A DNA stretch of 64,000 bases from Shewanella sp. Isolate11. Its GTDB lineage: Bacteria > Pseudomonadota > Gammaproteobacteria > Enterobacterales > Shewanellaceae. Position numbers and translations under genes: made by a program. Each line of letters begins with the position of its first letter. Positions within the stretch are counted from its first letter, which is position 1. Below are positions 1 to 9,701 of the stretch, in pieces. The stretch covers positions 471,279 to 535,278 of the forward strand of contig NZ_JAKEVF010000002.1 of assembly GCF_022398315.1 (NCBI RefSeq). The letters are read 5' to 3'. A model generated the notes under the pieces. The model ran no database searches, had not been told where the DNA came from, and saw only the letters and a program-made list of their open reading frames with translations.

Positions 1-498
1 TTTAGGTAACGGCGTGGTATTAGCGATATCAAAGCCCAATTCACCTTTATGTTGATAACGACCATTCTTTTTTAAATAGCCTTTATGCACGCTGATAACG
101 TATTGATCACCAGAAACTTGGATCAGGTATAACACCCGGTGGCGCGCCATGGCTGGAAAAGGATCGAATAGTTGATTAGCTTCGCTCTTAAACAAACGGA
201 TGGCAGTATCGGCGCGGCGGCTACGAGTCGAGCGGCTATGGAGCTGCTGAGCATTGAACTCTATGGCTAATGCGGCTCCATGACAGCAATCGGATTGTTT
301 ACAATCACACTGCTCTACCAACTCATTTTCGTTATAGTGCAACACACAAGAATGGGACTGCTTGTTTTGCACAAACCGCCCGCTCAACTTCTGCGATTGA
401 GCCGAAAAATCAACTAATTGATTTTGCAATAGTAACTGCAAAGCGGCAAAAAGTTGTTGCTGTGTAAAATGCTGAAGCCCTACTAACAATGTATCCAT
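1..498 (-). CDS. N-terminal part of a SWIM zinc-finger protein (probably SNF2-type helicase), cut by window edge
   Basis: An open frame runs on the minus strand from an ATG at 498 to the left edge without a stop, giving the first 166 residues. Around residues 64-80 it has a SWIM-type zinc motif: CDC, then CCHGAALAI, fitting CxC-xn-CxH. In long bacterial proteins an N-terminal SWIM domain usually precedes an SNF2/Rad54-like ATPase that remodels nucleic acid-protein complexes, and the following stretch (VLYLIQVSGDQYVISVHKGY) resembles the linker of such proteins. The ATPase part lies outside the window, so the SNF2 assignment is inference; the zinc motif is seen directly. No strong ribosome binding site precedes the ATG. 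Confidence 0.6.
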   Translation of the reverse strand, partial: MDTLLVGLQHFTQQQLFAALQLLLQNQLVDFSAQSQKLSGRFVQNKQSHSCVLHYNENELVEQCDCKQSDCCHGAALAIEFNAQQLHSRSTRSRRADTAIRLFKSEANQLFDPFPAMARHRVLYLIQVSGDQYVISVHKGYLKKNGRYQHKGELGFDIANTTPLPK

Positions 499-756
499 CC
501 GAAACGAAGTATTTAACCCTTTAACCGAAAGTTGAAAGGAGAAATGATATCACTTTTAACCCACATTCATACAGTGGTTAAATCAACATATTGTTAGGGT
601 TGTGCCGCTGCTGTGCGAGAGGATGAAAAGGAAGCGATAGATACAACAAGGACGATGCAAAAGCTATATGGAACACAAGCCGTCATCAACTCAGCTTATG
701 ATTAGTAAACTGAGTTGCTGGTGATAACTAAAACAAATTACTGAAGTAAATTACTG
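499..756. other. Intergenic region upstream of the SWIM protein gene
   Basis: These 258 bases separate the start of the SWIM gene from the stop of the methyltransferase gene. They hold an inverted repeat with 8-bp arms at 687-694 and 710-717 (CAACTCAG / CTGAGTTG, 15-base loop). No T-tract follows on the minus strand, so it is not a convincing terminator. I see no small gene. Confidence 0.4.
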
Positions 757-1971
757 TTACACAGCAATGCGCTGCATTCTTGCTAAGTAAAAACCATCGA
801 AGCCGGATTCAGCCACGCTAATCGTTTCGTCATCGATAAAACTAAAATCAGGATTGCTAGCCAGGAAGGTATCTACCTGCTGCCGATTTTCTTGAGGCAT
901 AATAGAACAAGTCGCATAAATGAGCATGCCGCCCTCTTTCACCATACGACTATAGCTTTGCAAGATATCTTTTTGTAACTGAACTAGCACAGGTAAACGT
1001 TCAGGTGTATCGCGCCATTTTGCATCAGGATTACGCTTTAACACCCCAAGGCCAGAACATGGCACATCTAATAGCACGCGATCCGCTGTCAGTTTAAGGC
1101 GCTTTATGGTTTTACTACTGGCAATAATACGGGTTTCGACATTATGCGCCGCCGCTCTGCGTGCACGCTGCTTAAGATTATCGAGTTTCCACTGCTCAAC
1201 ATCCATAGCAAGCAATCGCCCTTTGCCTTGCATTTGCGCCGCAATAGATAAGGTTTTACCACCGGCACCGGCGCAAGCATCGATAACGCGCATGCCCGGC
1301 TTAGCATCGACTGCTGCGGCAACCAATTGCGATCCCGCATCCTGCTGCTCAAACAAACCTTGTTTAAAAGCCTCGGTACGGAACAACGCAGAGTCTGACA
1401 ACACTTCAATGGCTGTATCGACACCATCAACAATTTTTGTTTCAACGCCTTCTAAACGAAGCTTTTGTTGTAACTGTTCACGACTGCACTTAAGTAAGTT
1501 GGCTCTGAGATAACGTTTTGGAGACAGTGCTAAAGCTGCACGCTCCAAGGCCCAACTTTTACCTATTTGCGCTTGGCCTAATTGATCAAGCCACTCAGGA
1601 CAACCATCGAACAAAGCAGGTTTGGTTTTAGCCTCAGATAATCGACGTTCAAACTCTTGCTGCTCAATTAACAGCGAGTATTGTAACTTAGGAACATCTA
1701 ATTCATGTAGCATGTGCCAGGCATTTAATAAACGCGAGCCAAGTCGTTCAATACCTTCAGGCTGCATATCCGCTAAATAACAATACAGGTTTAAACGGCG
1801 CAGCAGATCGCCAGCGACCAAGGTAACTCTAGCTTGCTCAGAGGGTGCCAGCTTTAAGCCTGAAAAATGATGTGAATAGGCACGATCAAGCGGCTTACCC
1901 TCATTGAGTACCATAGTCAGTACATTGATAACTAATTCGGTTGAGCTAGGAGAAAGCGACGCATTTAGCAT
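757..1971 (-). CDS. RsmB/Nol1-Nop2-Sun family RNA m5C methyltransferase
   Basis: A 404-residue SAM-dependent RNA cytosine-C5 methyltransferase. The SAM-binding loop DACAGAGGKT is at residues 231-240. The catalytic pair typical of RNA m5C enzymes is present: Cys305 in DVPCSGLG and Cys355 in ATCS. The N-terminal 140 residues are a weakly conserved RNA-binding region rather than a NusB domain, so this is an RsmB-like paralogue and probably not RsmB itself. It acts in the cytoplasm on rRNA or tRNA; the target base cannot be read from sequence. It stands alone on the minus strand. Confidence 0.85.
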   Translation of the reverse strand: MLNASLSPSSTELVINVLTMVLNEGKPLDRAYSHHFSGLKLAPSEQARVTLVAGDLLRRLNLYCYLADMQPEGIERLGSRLLNAWHMLHELDVPKLQYSLLIEQQEFERRLSEAKTKPALFDGCPEWLDQLGQAQIGKSWALERAALALSPKRYLRANLLKCSREQLQQKLRLEGVETKIVDGVDTAIEVLSDSALFRTEAFKQGLFEQQDAGSQLVAAAVDAKPGMRVIDACAGAGGKTLSIAAQMQGKGRLLAMDVEQWKLDNLKQRARRAAAHNVETRIIASSKTIKRLKLTADRVLLDVPCSGLGVLKRNPDAKWRDTPERLPVLVQLQKDILQSYSRMVKEGGMLIYATCSIMPQENRQQVDTFLASNPDFSFIDDETISVAESGFDGFYLARMQRIAV

Positions 1972-2125
1972 GATAAGGCCTACTTAAGAAAAATCGTGGC
2001 GATCATAGGAGTTATAGGGCGCAGACGCAAGTCTATCAACTGCAAAACCCGAGCCCTAAAGCAAGTTCAGACGACAAGCACACAATAAGCGCCCCAAAAT
2101 AATATTTAGGGCTGGCAAAGCCAAA

Positions 2126-3373
2126 TTAGAGTTTCGACCCTTTAATACCGTAAAACAAAATATAGCAGTAACAAAGAATGGGTAAGAAGAACGCATGTTG
2201 GATGCCGATACTGTCAGCCAACAAACCTTGAAGTAATGGGATTATTGCGCCCCCCACAATCGCTAAACAGATAATCCCCGACCCCTGAGAAGTATGGGGG
2301 CCAAGATCTCTCAGTGCCAAACTGAAGATAGTGGGAAACATAATTGAGTTAAATAGACCAACCGCCAAAATCGACCACATAGCCAAAGCACCAGAACTAT
2401 TGATGGCCAGTGCCACTAACGATGCCGCGATGAAAGCATTAAAGGCTAATACATTACCCGCAGGGATTTTCTGCATCACGGCACTGCCGATAAAGCGACC
2501 CACCATAGCGCCACCCCAATAATAAGTAATATAACTTGCAGCGCTCGCCTCACTTAATCCACCGATATTATCTTGGGCCAAGAAACTCACTAAAAAGCTG
2601 CCAATAGCAACCTCACCACCGACATAGACAAAGATCCCTAATGCGCCCAATACTAAATGTGGAGACTGTAATGCACTGGTTCTACCTTTATAACTGACAA
2701 CACCCTTTTCACTTTCAACGGTATCTGCATGCTCTTTGATCGTTGGCAGTTTCAATTTAGCAAAGATCAGTGCCAACACAGCAAAAGCCGTAGCCAACAT
2801 CAAATAGGGCATTTTGACCACATCGGCTTGTGAGGTTTCTACCGCCACAGATAGAATTAACACAGCACCAAAATAGGGAGCCACAGTGGTGCCAAAAGCA
2901 TTAAAAGCCTGAGTTAAGTTAAGACGACTAGATGCGGTTTCTGGTGAGCCCAATGCATTCACATAAGGATTTGCCGCCACTTGCAGGACTGTCACACCTG
3001 AAGCCAGTACAAATAATGCTCCGAGAAATAGACCATACACTTCATAACTCGCTGCGGGATAAAATAATAAACAGCCGCAGGATGCGATAAGCAAACCACT
3101 TACAATCCCTTTTTGATAACCAAGACGTTTAACCAGCTTACCAGCGGGAATAGAAACCAAAAAATAAGCCCCGAAGAAGCAAAACTGCACCAGCATCGCC
3201 TCGGTGTAGTTAAGAGAGAATGCCGCTTTAAGATGGGGGATTAATATGTCATTTAAGCAGGTGATAAACCCCCACATAAAAAACAGTGAAGTTAACGACA
3301 CTAACGCAAATCGATAGCTCTGATTATTTGCTTCAACAATAACATTTGAATCAGCTTGTTGGATTAATGCCAT
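2126..3373 (-). CDS. FHS-family sugar:H+ symporter (FucP/GluP/NagP-like)
   Basis: A 415-residue major-facilitator protein with about 12 hydrophobic segments. The start ([17 protein letters not shown]), the loop [19 protein letters not shown] and the C-terminal [20 protein letters not shown] are hallmarks of the fucose/glucose/galactose:H+ symporter family, which in Shewanella also includes the N-acetylglucosamine permease NagP. It would import a hexose or amino sugar across the inner membrane. No sugar kinase, isomerase or regulator is beside it, so the substrate is undetermined. The start is preceded by a weak GAGA site. Confidence 0.85.
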   Translation of the reverse strand: MALIQQADSNVIVEANNQSYRFALVSLTSLFFMWGFITCLNDILIPHLKAAFSLNYTEAMLVQFCFFGAYFLVSIPAGKLVKRLGYQKGIVSGLLIASCGCLLFYPAASYEVYGLFLGALFVLASGVTVLQVAANPYVNALGSPETASSRLNLTQAFNAFGTTVAPYFGAVLILSVAVETSQADVVKMPYLMLATAFAVLALIFAKLKLPTIKEHADTVESEKGVVSYKGRTSALQSPHLVLGALGIFVYVGGEVAIGSFLVSFLAQDNIGGLSEASAASYITYYWGGAMVGRFIGSAVMQKIPAGNVLAFNAFIAASLVALAINSSGALAMWSILAVGLFNSIMFPTIFSLALRDLGPHTSQGSGIICLAIVGGAIIPLLQGLLADSIGIQHAFFLPILCYCYILFYGIKGSKL

Positions 3374-3688
3374 GTATTTAATCTCTTTTAAGTATCAAAT
3401 ATTTTCACTTTAAAAGCCACAACATGCTTACCATGGCTATATAAAATCAAGATTTAACAATGATTAGTCTGAACAAATAGGTGTAATAACTGCCGTTGAT
3501 ACCATCCCATTGCGGCAATTAGTCACAGCTTAGGCCAGCATAATAATCGGCCTTAATAATAAGGCCGACACAAAAACAAGCTCATCAAACTAATTGAATA
3601 GAAGATTCACCACAAGGGGAATTAGAGGTTTGCCCAGATGTTAATCAATTTTCGTGATAACAATATTGAATAAGATAAGCCAAAGCCG
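3374..3688. other. Intergenic region between the sugar symporter and the RNA helicase gene
   Basis: This holds the presumed promoter of the symporter gene. A perfect inverted repeat (9-bp arms TCGGCCTTA / TAAGGCCGA, 4-base loop) lies at 3547-3568; its minus-strand flank is only moderately T-rich, so it could be a read-through terminator for the helicase transcript or an operator. No small gene is evident. Confidence 0.4.
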
Positions 3689-3700
3689 CTAACGCGGCTT
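3677..3700 (-). terminator. Weak hairpin overlapping the helicase stop codon
   Basis: AAGCCGC (3683-3689), loop TAAC and GCGGCTT (3694-3700) form a perfect 7-bp stem that includes the stop codon of the helicase gene. The T-tract on the minus strand is short, so intrinsic termination would be inefficient. Confidence 0.35.
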
Positions 3701-5092
3701 ATCTGTCCAGGGATTAAAATTAGTTTTGGCTTGAGTTTCGCTCGATAACTTAGGTTTGACTTGCCGCTTATTACCAGCTTGTTCAGACTGCTTTGCCAAC
3801 TCCCAAGCGCGCTCACTCTTGCTGTTATGATTGGTTTTGCTTTTATGATTAGGCTTGCTGCTCTTATTAGGCTTGGCCGCCTTATCTTTAACTATGCGTT
3901 TGCCCTGATCATCACGTTGCGACTTAGGCACATAATTAAGAATCGACACAGGTACCGCTTTTCTCGGAGTAAAACCTGCTATTTCGCGACGCTCTATTAA
4001 ATGACCTAAACGGCTTTCAATCATGCATAAATTCTTAAAATCATCTTTAGACACCAAAGAAATGGCCTTACCACTGGCACCTGCTCGGCCTGTACGACCA
4101 ATACGGTGAACGTATTCATCTGCTGGGTAAGGTAAGTCATAATTGATCACCAATGGCAATTCATAGATGTCGATACCACGAGCAGAGATCCCTGTCGAAA
4201 TAAGATACTTGATCTTACCGGCTTTAAACTCTGCCAAGAGTTGTTCACGTATCACCTGAGTCCGGCCACTGTGAATACACTCTGCTGCGATACCACGTTT
4301 CTCCAATTGACTTACCAATTTTGCGGCACCATGTTTAGTCTCAATAAAGATCAAGGCTTGTTGCCATTGGTGCTCATTAATGAGATGACTCAACAACGAT
4401 GACTTTTTATCTTTATCGACTGTGGTCAACCACTGCTCGATATTGGGCTTGCCCTTCTCTTTCTGTGTTACCGAAAGGTGGATAGCGTTTGGAATTACAG
4501 CTTTAGCAAGCTCACGAACGGGTCTCGATAGCGTCGCTGAAAACAGCAAGTTCTGACGGTCTTCAGGCAAGCAATCGATGATTTTATTAATATCTTCGAT
4601 AAAGCCCATATCTAACATCCTATCGGCTTCATCAAGCACCAGGATTTCAATTTCTTCGAAATGAATCGCCCGTTGAGTATAGAGATCTCGCAGGCGCCCT
4701 GGTGTTGCCACCACAACATCGACACCATCTATTAACTGCTGTTTTTGCGGCGCCATTTCAACACCACCATAAATTGGCATAGAGACTAAACCTAATCCTT
4801 TACCATAAGCCTTGATACTGTTATCGACTTGAATAGCCAATTCGCGTGTAGGAGTTAAAATCAAGGCTCTTGCGCGTTTTTTGCGCTGTGTCTCTCGTCC
4901 TAGCAGCTGAGTCAGTATTGGCAAGACAAAACTCGCAGTTTTACCACTCCCGGTTTGTGCCGCTGCAATCAAATTTTTGCCTTTTAGCGCTAACGGGATC
5001 GCCTCACTCTGAATCGGGGTGGGCTCAACATAACCGAGTTCAGTTAAGGTGTTAAACAGGGCTGGGGGTAAACCTAGATTTGCAAAGGTCAT
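3689..5092 (-). CDS. rhlE: DEAD-box ATP-dependent RNA helicase, RhlE type
   Basis: All core DEAD-box motifs are present in order: Q motif (PTPIQ), Walker A (AAQTGSGKT), PTRELA, TPGR, DEAD, SAT, then in the second RecA domain ARGID and HRIGRTGRAG. After the helicase core (about 370 residues) comes a lysine/asparagine-rich basic tail of about 90 residues, as in RhlE-type proteins, which typically helps RNA binding. It probably acts in ribosome assembly or RNA turnover. I chose the ATG at 5092 because GAGAAG sits 4 bases before it and the product then begins MTFANLGL like RhlE; an in-frame ATG at 5104 would add four residues. Confidence 0.85.
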   Translation of the reverse strand: MTFANLGLPPALFNTLTELGYVEPTPIQSEAIPLALKGKNLIAAAQTGSGKTASFVLPILTQLLGRETQRKKRARALILTPTRELAIQVDNSIKAYGKGLGLVSMPIYGGVEMAPQKQQLIDGVDVVVATPGRLRDLYTQRAIHFEEIEILVLDEADRMLDMGFIEDINKIIDCLPEDRQNLLFSATLSRPVRELAKAVIPNAIHLSVTQKEKGKPNIEQWLTTVDKDKKSSLLSHLINEHQWQQALIFIETKHGAAKLVSQLEKRGIAAECIHSGRTQVIREQLLAEFKAGKIKYLISTGISARGIDIYELPLVINYDLPYPADEYVHRIGRTGRAGASGKAISLVSKDDFKNLCMIESRLGHLIERREIAGFTPRKAVPVSILNYVPKSQRDDQGKRIVKDKAAKPNKSSKPNHKSKTNHNSKSERAWELAKQSEQAGNKRQVKPKLSSETQAKTNFNPWTDKPR

Positions 5093-5104
5093 GGATCTTC
5101 TCAT

Positions 5105-5415
5105 TGATGTTAGCGCTATCGGCTAAAAGGCAGTATGGCTATGTTATCCGCAGCCATTGATGGTTAAAGCTCAAACGGATTAATACAATTAAGCAAACAG
5201 AGATTATAACAGAACGACATCAATGAGGTGAGAATAAGATGGCTATAAAATTTGTTACAAACATCAGCTTATCAAACAGATGCATTCTGCCGTGCAAGCT
5301 GGTAGTTTAATCGACGCTATATCTTAATTATTTATAACCTTAACTAGATTGGTTTCGTCCATACCGCTTTGCCCAAAAAGTTTGCTCCAATAATCAAAAC
5401 AACAATGAGGCCAAC
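5105..5415. other. Divergent intergenic region between rhlE and the M28 peptidase gene
   Basis: About 310 AT-rich bases between two divergent genes, so promoters for both should lie here. I see no clear paired -35/-10 boxes, known operator or structured leader, and no small gene. Confidence 0.4.
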
Positions 5416-6819
5416 ATGAAGTTTCATCTTGCTCCCAGTCATCATCTTTCTCGTTTATTGCTCGCCTCGCCGCTGCTTATCTGTCCGCTGATGTTTTCTA
5501 CTACCGCCTCGGCCAAATCAGACAGCATCAGCGTACCAGCGACAGAAGATCTGCGCCTTTATGATATTGCCACCGCGCCCAATAGTGATCGCATCATCAA
5601 AGATGTGCAAACCCTGGTGGACTTTGGGACTCGCCATACCCTTTCTGACACAAAATCTGAGACCCATGGCATAGGGGCTGCTCGCCGATGGATAAAAGCG
5701 GAATTTGAACGCATTTCAGCACAATGCGGTCAATGTCTGGAAGTTATCGAAGTCAGCTCAACCAACACAGGTAAACGCATTCCCAATCCAACTGAAATCG
5801 TTAATATTATCGCTATTCAAAAAGGACAAACCGATCCAAACCGCGTGGTGATGATGAGTGGTGATATCGATTCACGCGTCAGCGATGTGATGGATTCTAC
5901 CTCTATCTCTCCCGGTGCCAATGACAATGCATCCGGTGTGGCAGGTGCGCTTGAAGCGGCCCGAGTTCTATCTCAATATCAATTCAATGGAACCATAGTT
6001 TACGCGGCGTTATCTGGTGAGGAACAAGGTCTTTATGGCGGCGCAGCATTGGCGCAATACGCACAGCAACATGATTGGCATGTAGAAGCCGTGCTCAATA
6101 ACGATATGATAGGTAACATCCAAGGCATTAACGGCGTAGTGAGCAATCATACTGTTCGGGTGTTTTCTGAAGGTGTTCGTATTGCAGAAACCCCAGAAGA
6201 AGCCAAAGAGCGATATTTCAGTGGCGGTGAAAATGATTCATCCTCTCGTAATCTGGCGCGTCATATCAAGTCGCTTGCAGACCAATACATGACCAACCTC
6301 GATGTTAAGCTAATTTATCGCTTAGACAGATTTGGACGTGGCGGACATCACCTACCCTTTAACAAAGCAGGCATGCCTGCGGTGCGAGTGATGGAAACCA
6401 ATGAAAACTATAATCGCCAACATCAAGATATTCGTGTTGAGAATGGTATCGAATACGGTGATGTCATTTCGGGTGTCGATAAAGACTTTACCGCCAAACT
6501 CACCGCACTCAATGCCATCAGCTTGGCAGCGATGGCTTGGGCACCAGCGCCGCCCACTAATGTCACCATTAGCGGGGAAGTCACAGCCGATACCCATTTG
6601 AAATGGCAAAAATCAGATCGTAAAGAGGTTGTGGGATATCGCGTATATTGGCGCGATACTACTGAAAGTGAATGGAGCCATAGCCGTTATGTAGGCAATG
6701 TCGATCAATTTACTCTGAAAAACATGGTAATAGATAACTATCTCTACGGTGTCGCTGCGGTAGGCAATAATGGCAATACCAGCCCGGTTGTTTTTCCTGG
6801 CCGAACAGGCGCATTTTAA
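5416..6819 (+). CDS. Secreted M28-family zinc metallopeptidase with C-terminal fibronectin III-like domain
   Basis: The first 33 residues form a Sec signal peptide ending near TTASA-KS. Residues 60-370 match the M28 aminopeptidase fold: SGDIDSR, PGANDNASG, the general-base pair in SGEEQGL, NNDMIG and the late metal His in GGHHLPF. The first metal ligand, usually His in a HxD motif, is Asp here (GDID). Residues 375-465 resemble a fibronectin type III module (VTISGEV...GYRVYWRD...). It should trim peptides in the periplasm or outside the cell. A GAGG site lies close before the ATG. It stands alone, downstream of rhlE in the opposite direction. Confidence 0.8.
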   Translation: MKFHLAPSHHLSRLLLASPLLICPLMFSTTASAKSDSISVPATEDLRLYDIATAPNSDRIIKDVQTLVDFGTRHTLSDTKSETHGIGAARRWIKAEFERISAQCGQCLEVIEVSSTNTGKRIPNPTEIVNIIAIQKGQTDPNRVVMMSGDIDSRVSDVMDSTSISPGANDNASGVAGALEAARVLSQYQFNGTIVYAALSGEEQGLYGGAALAQYAQQHDWHVEAVLNNDMIGNIQGINGVVSNHTVRVFSEGVRIAETPEEAKERYFSGGENDSSSRNLARHIKSLADQYMTNLDVKLIYRLDRFGRGGHHLPFNKAGMPAVRVMETNENYNRQHQDIRVENGIEYGDVISGVDKDFTAKLTALNAISLAAMAWAPAPPTNVTISGEVTADTHLKWQKSDRKEVVGYRVYWRDTTESEWSHSRYVGNVDQFTLKNMVIDNYLYGVAAVGNNGNTSPVVFPGRTGAF

Positions 6820-6857
6820 CGACTCGACTGTTGAGCTTTGATGGTTCAACATCCCAA

Positions 6858-6886
6858 AGTTGGTGTAGGCATTATCTACACCAACT
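6858..6886 (+). terminator. Hairpin downstream of the M28 peptidase gene
   Basis: AGTTGGTGTAG and CTACACCAACT form a perfect 11-bp stem with loop GCATTAT. The downstream sequence GTTAAAAAG lacks a T-tract, so it may stabilise the 3' end rather than end transcription by itself. Confidence 0.4.
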
Positions 6887-7169
6887 GTTAAAAAGTTCTC
6901 AGCAAAAACCATTCTGTATATCGCCACCAGATGCTTGAAAAAACTCTTAAGATAAGCCTAATCTCAGCATATTTTTGTCACATAATTATCTGTACTGAAC
7001 CAAGCTCACAATTGCATAAAATGATATAAGAAAAAATCTCGACGGCTGTTAACGGTCAAAAATCAAGCAACTTCCGATATCACAAGGCTTTTACTGGTGT
7101 TACCTGTCCACCCGAACATCAAAAATCGGACTTATTTAACCAAATTTGCAGGATTTTAATAAAAATCTA

Positions 7170-7199
7170 TTAAAACAATTCCAAAAGTATTGATATACT
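7170..7199 (+). promoter_or_regulatory. Candidate sigma-70 promoter of EF-G 2
   Basis: TATACT at 7194-7199 fits a -10 box; TTAAAA at 7170-7175, 18 bases upstream, is a poor -35 box. Transcription would start about 35 bases before the ATG. Weak evidence, from pattern and position only. Confidence 0.35.
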
Positions 7200-7240
7200 T
7201 CCCCCCGAATTTTAGAACGTAACTCCAATAGAGTAGAAAA

Positions 7241-9334
7241 ATGACTGATTTATCAAAGTACAGAAACATTGGTATCTTCGCTCACGTTGATGCGGGTAAG
7301 ACCACCACAACAGAGCGTATCCTTAAGCTAACCGGTAAGATCCATAAGATCGGTGAAGTTCATGACGGTGAATCAACAACCGACTTCATGGAACAGGAAG
7401 CTGAGCGTGGTATTACCATTCAGTCTGCTGCTGTAAGTTGCTTCTGGAACGATCACCGTTTTAACGTTATCGACACCCCTGGCCACGTTGACTTCACAGT
7501 TGAAGTTTATCGTTCTCTGAAAGTTCTTGACGGTGGTATCGGTGTATTCTGTGGTTCTGGTGGTGTAGAGCCACAATCAGAAACTAACTGGCGTTACGCG
7601 AACGAATCAGAAGTATCTCGTATCATCTTCGTAAACAAGTTAGACCGTATGGGTGCAGACTTCCTACGTGTTGTTAAGCAAACTAAAGACGTACTAGCGG
7701 CTGTACCATTAGTCATGGTTCTGCCTATCGGTATCGAAGATGAGTTCAAGGGTGTTGTTGACCTGCTAACTCGTAAAGCTTGGATTTGGGACGAAAGTGG
7801 ACAAGCTGAAAACTACAGCATTGAAGACATCCCAGCAGACATGGTTGATCTAGTTGAAGAATACCGTGAGCAACTGATCGAAACAGCTGTTGAGCAAGAT
7901 GACGATCTGATGGAAGCTTACATGGAAGGCGAAGAGCCTTCTCTGGAAGACATCAAGCGTTGTATCCGTAAGGGTACACGTGACCTAGCCTTCTTCCCAA
8001 CATACTGTGGTTCTGCGTTCAAGAACAAAGGTATGCAGCTTCTACTAGACGCAGTTGTTGATTACTTACCATCGCCAACTGAAGTTGATCCACAAGATCT
8101 AACTGATGAAGAAGGTAACCCAACTGGCGAACACGCTATCGTTGACGCAGATGCGCCATTAAAAGCACTTGCGTTCAAGATCATGGACGACCGTTTCGGT
8201 GCCCTGACCTTCGTACGTATCTACTCTGGTCGCATTAAGAAGGGTGACACTATCCTTAACTCTGCAACAGGTAAAACTGAGCGTGTTGGCCGTATGGTTG
8301 AGATGCAGGCAGATGAGCGTAACGAACTTGAATCAGCACAAGCGGGTGACATCATCGCTATCGTTGGTATGAAGAACGTGCAAACGGGTCACACATTATG
8401 TGATGTTAAGCACCCATGTACTCTTGAAGCCATGGTGTTCCCAGAGCCAGTTATCTCTATCGCTGTAGCGCCAAAAGATAAAGGTGGTAGTGAGAAGATG
8501 GGTATCGCTATCGGTAAGATGATCGCAGAAGATCCATCTTTCCGCGTAGAGACTGACGAAGACTCTGGCGAAACCATCCTTAAAGGTATGGGTGAGCTTC
8601 ACCTAGACATTAAGGTAGACATCCTCAAGCGTACCTACGGTGTTGAACTGATTGTAGGTGAGCCACAAGTGGCATACCGTGAAACTATCACTCAACCAGT
8701 TGAAGATAGCTACACCCATAAGAAACAATCTGGTGGTTCTGGTCAGTTTGGTAAGATCGACTATGTTATCCGTCCTGGCGAGCAAAACACTGGTTTTACA
8801 TTCAAGTCTTCAGTTGTCGGTGGTAACGTACCTAAAGAATTCTGGCCTGCAGTTGAAAAAGGTTTCGCATCTATGATGCAAACTGGTACAGTCGCTGGCT
8901 TCCCAGTATTAGACGTTGAACTAGAACTGACTGACGGTGCATTCCACGCAGTGGATTCATCAGCTATCGCTTTCGAAATCGCTGCTAAAGGTGCATTCCG
9001 TCAATCTATGCCAAAAGCTGGCGCACAACTTCTTGAGCCAATCATGAAGGTTGACGTATTCAGCCCAGAAGACAATGTTGGTGATGTGATCGGTGACCTT
9101 AACCGTCGTCGTGGCATGATCTCTGGTCAAGAAGCTGGCGTAACTGGTGTTCGTATTAAGGGTGACGTACCGTTATCTGAAATGTTCGGTTACATCGGTT
9201 CACTGCGTACAATGACTTCAGGTCGTGGTCAGTTCTCTATGGAGTTCTCACACTACGCACCTTGTCCAAACAGTGTATCTGAAAAAGTTATCGCTCAAGT
9301 TAAAGAGCGTAAAGCAGCTGAAGCTAAGAAGTAA
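7241..9334 (+). CDS. fusA: Elongation factor G, second (non-str-operon) type
   Basis: A 697-residue translational GTPase with G1 [14 protein letters not shown]3 DTPGHVDF and G4 NKLDRMGAD, followed by EF-G domains II-V. It would drive ribosome translocation and/or recycling. It is not next to rpsL, rpsG or tuf, and its N-terminus differs from the str-operon EF-G of this group, so it is the extra EF-G 2 found in Shewanella, Vibrio and Pseudomonas. The gene is monocistronic, with its own terminator, and uses codons typical of highly expressed genes (for example CGT, GGT, AAC). The division of labour with the main EF-G is not readable here. Confidence 0.93.
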   Translation: MTDLSKYRNIGIFAHVDAGKTTTTERILKLTGKIHKIGEVHDGESTTDFMEQEAERGITIQSAAVSCFWNDHRFNVIDTPGHVDFTVEVYRSLKVLDGGIGVFCGSGGVEPQSETNWRYANESEVSRIIFVNKLDRMGADFLRVVKQTKDVLAAVPLVMVLPIGIEDEFKGVVDLLTRKAWIWDESGQAENYSIEDIPADMVDLVEEYREQLIETAVEQDDDLMEAYMEGEEPSLEDIKRCIRKGTRDLAFFPTYCGSAFKNKGMQLLLDAVVDYLPSPTEVDPQDLTDEEGNPTGEHAIVDADAPLKALAFKIMDDRFGALTFVRIYSGRIKKGDTILNSATGKTERVGRMVEMQADERNELESAQAGDIIAIVGMKNVQTGHTLCDVKHPCTLEAMVFPEPVISIAVAPKDKGGSEKMGIAIGKMIAEDPSFRVETDEDSGETILKGMGELHLDIKVDILKRTYGVELIVGEPQVAYRETITQPVEDSYTHKKQSGGSGQFGKIDYVIRPGEQNTGFTFKSSVVGGNVPKEFWPAVEKGFASMMQTGTVAGFPVLDVELELTDGAFHAVDSSAIAFEIAAKGAFRQSMPKAGAQLLEPIMKVDVFSPEDNVGDVIGDLNRRRGMISGQEAGVTGVRIKGDVPLSEMFGYIGSLRTMTSGRGQFSMEFSHYAPCPNSVSEKVIAQVKERKAAEAKK

Positions 9335-9361
9335 TTTTACTTTCTAAGCGACAGTTTTAAT

Positions 9362-9396
9362 AAAACCCTAACAATTTTGATTGTTAGGGTTTTTTT
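9362..9396 (+). terminator. Intrinsic terminator of EF-G 2
   Basis: A perfect 10-bp stem, CCCTAACAAT (9366-9375) and ATTGTTAGGG (9380-9389), with loop TTTG, followed by seven T and preceded by AAAA. Confidence 0.92.
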
Positions 9397-9701
9397 ATGG
9401 TCTCACAACAGCACTACCCAAAAAGCGTGATTTTATTCGTTACATAATTACCACGCTATTATGTTATTCAGCAAAAAAATCATGTTCTTATACTGATCGG
9501 TATAACTCCCTCTAAAATGGTCCATTTGCAGCATAAATAGTGAGCTACATTGATAAGCTATTCAGTGTTAATAAATCCTAGCGTGACCTCGCTCAACTAT
9601 TTGATAAACAAAAGACAAACAGCTATTCAGTCATTCAATATTTTACCGATAAAAGGTATATTCACTTCGGTTACCTGACGACCTAAAAAATAAGGGCTTC
9701 T
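9397..9701. other. Intergenic region upstream of the chemoreceptor
   Basis: About 305 AT-rich bases between the EF-G terminator and the chemoreceptor gene. It contains one copy of the ATAC-N6-GTAT palindromic repeat (9488-9505). The promoter of the chemoreceptor must lie here but no clear consensus boxes stand out. Confidence 0.4.
9488..9505. repeat. Intergenic palindromic repeat, copy 1
   Basis: TTATAC-TGATCG-GTATAA. Related copies lie at 22334-22352, 22388-22404 and 35742-35761, all outside genes. Confidence 0.55.

Larger units (their letters stand above)
6820..7240. other. Long intergenic region before EF-G 2
   Basis: 421 bases without a gene. It starts with a perfect hairpin (6858-6886) after the peptidase gene and ends with a plausible promoter just before the EF-G gene (7170-7199). 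The middle is AT-rich and shows no open frame with a ribosome site and no recognised RNA. Confidence 0.5.

Noticed and set aside
687-717. Inverted repeat after the methyltransferase gene, as a terminator
   Set aside because: The loop is 15 bases and no T-run follows on the minus strand.
6613-6927. Minus-strand frame of 104 codons at the end of the M28 gene
   Set aside because: It lies mostly opposite a well-supported gene and includes the hairpin; no start signals.
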